From Candidatus Latescibacteria bacterium 4484_107 (GTDB taxonomy: Bacteria; Latescibacterota; 4484-107): DNA of 5,008 bases. Position numbers and translations under genes: made by a program. The notes beneath the pieces were generated by a model. The model was given only the letters and a program-made list of their open reading frames with translations. It was not told the DNA's origin and did no database searches. The stretch spans positions 1 to 5,008 of the forward strand of contig MVCQ01000153.1 in NCBI GenBank assembly GCA_002059205.1, given 5' to 3'. Of this stretch, positions 4,470 to 5,008 are shown piece by piece (the stretch's first letter is position 1; each line of letters begins with the position of its first letter).

Positions 4470-5008
4470 ATGAAAATGTCAAATGTCAAAGTTCAAATGT
4501 CAAATCCGCCCTCTGCCCCGGATGGGCGATGGGGGATGGGTTTTGTCATTTGGACTTTGATAGTTGGCATTTTCCTTGTAGGGTGGATTCTATTCTGTTC
4601 CTGCGCCAAGCGGGGCTTTCCCCCCGGAGGGCCGGAGGATAAGACGCCTCCCGAAATTGTTGCCACGCAGCCGGCCGGTGGTGCGCTGAACGTAGCCCTC
4701 GACGAAAAAATCGAGATCAGCTTCAGCGAACGGATGGACCCGCGTTCGGTGGAGAAGGCCACTTTTGTCTCGCCCAATCCTGAGGGCACGCTGGATTTCA
4801 ATTGGAACGGAAAGCAGGTGGGGATCGAATTTCCGTCCGGGCTGAAGGCGGATCGGACTTACGTGGTGACGGTGGGAACCGGCGCGCGGGACGAGCGCCG
4901 CAATCGTCTGAAAGAATCGTACAGCTTCGCGTTCTCCACGGGCGGACGGCTCAGTAGCGGGGAGATCAGGGGGCGCGTTCGGGGAGAAAAAAAAGTCGGC
5001 GCGGGCGT
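4470..5008 (+). CDS. Ig-like (Big_5-type) domain lipoprotein, N-terminal part (runs off the window)
   Basis: The frame is open from ATG 4470 to the window end, about 179 codons. A hydrophobic segment (about residues 24-42, VIWTLIVGIFLVGWILF) leads to CSCAKRGFPPGGPEDKTPPE. Cysteine 45 followed by alanine and a Pro-Gly-rich linker resembles lipoproteins that carry an N-terminal bacterial Ig-like domain. The lipobox is atypical (F-C-S before C45). Residues about 58-150 fit a Big_5 fold: PPEIVATQPAGGALNVALDE, FSERMD, then LKADRTYVVTVGTGARDERRN and YSFAFSTGG. It is probably exported and anchored to a membrane on the outer side. The start is uncertain: ATG 4470, 4476, 4497 and 4536 are all in frame, and none has a strong ribosome binding site. 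The upstream ones supply the basic residues a signal peptide needs. Confidence 0.75.
   Translation, partial: MKMSNVKVQMSNPPSAPDGRWGMGFVIWTLIVGIFLVGWILFCSCAKRGFPPGGPEDKTPPEIVATQPAGGALNVALDEKIEISFSERMDPRSVEKATFVSPNPEGTLDFNWNGKQVGIEFPSGLKADRTYVVTVGTGARDERRNRLKESYSFAFSTGGRLSSGEIRGRVRGEKKVGAG
4473..4573. repeat. 33-bp imperfect inverted repeat of TCAAATG words
   Basis: The left arm, 4473-4505, begins AAAATGTCAAATGTCAAAG and contains three ATGTCAAA units. The right arm, 4541-4573, is its reverse complement with 27 of 33 positions matching, counted by eye. The 35-base G+C-rich spacer holds a smaller CGCCC/GGGCG pairing (4507-4511 with 4524-4528). The left arm starts 8 bases after the argF stop. Both arms lie inside the reading frame of the lipoprotein gene. 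Confidence 0.85.

Noticed and set aside
3530..4489. Long antisense open frame (319 codons) opposite argF
   Set aside because: It mirrors argF almost exactly, has no domain signature and no independent start signal, so it is a shadow frame.

Overview
The window reads as a stretch of bacterial chromosome, mostly housekeeping genes on the + strand. A small, more A+T-rich toxin-antitoxin remnant lies at the left end. The mix of a YbbR-domain membrane protein, TsaD, a YvlD/phage-holin-IV-type membrane protein, ArgF and an Ig-like lipoprotein with a Cys-Ala...Pro-Pro-Gly-Gly-Pro-Glu-Asp mature end suggests a free-living Gram-negative bacterium of moderately high G+C. The lipoprotein style and the word-like intergenic repeats would fit something like Nitrospirota or NC10. 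That placement is an impression, not something the sequence proves.

Layout. Bases 3-71 are the 3' end of a nucleotidyltransferase (MNT) gene that starts before the window. Bases 79-458 are its HEPN partner, broken by a -1-type frameshift at a five-A tract (280-284). Bases 523-714 encode a 63-residue four-cysteine zinc-ribbon protein. Bases 874-1800 encode a one-pass YbbR-domain (CdaR-like) protein, without the usual cdaA or glmM next to it. Bases 2002-3039 are tsaD (GTG start), 3107-3457 a small four-helix-type membrane protein, 3554-4465 argF, and 4470 to the window end an Ig-like (Big_5-type) predicted lipoprotein cut off by the window edge.

The genes do not form one obvious pathway. TsaD makes the t6A37 modification of ANN-decoding tRNAs, and ArgF makes citrulline for arginine synthesis. 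YbbR and the holin-IV-like protein are envelope proteins. Shared strand and short spacing from tsaD to the lipoprotein gene suggest possible co-transcription.

The most unusual content lies at the gene junctions. Three of them hold short, word-like repeats, each with a different word: an AGAAAGTGAGAC direct repeat with a hairpin after ybbR, AGGTAN hexamers arranged as a large inverted repeat across the tsaD stop, and TCAAATG-type words arranged as a 33-bp imperfect inverted repeat after argF. In two cases the repeat has entered a reading frame. It supplies the last codons and stop of tsaD, and both the start codon and part of the hydrophobic signal segment of the lipoprotein. I see no CRISPR array, tRNA, rRNA or insertion sequence. 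The gaps 1801-2001 and 715-873 are the longest non-coding stretches.
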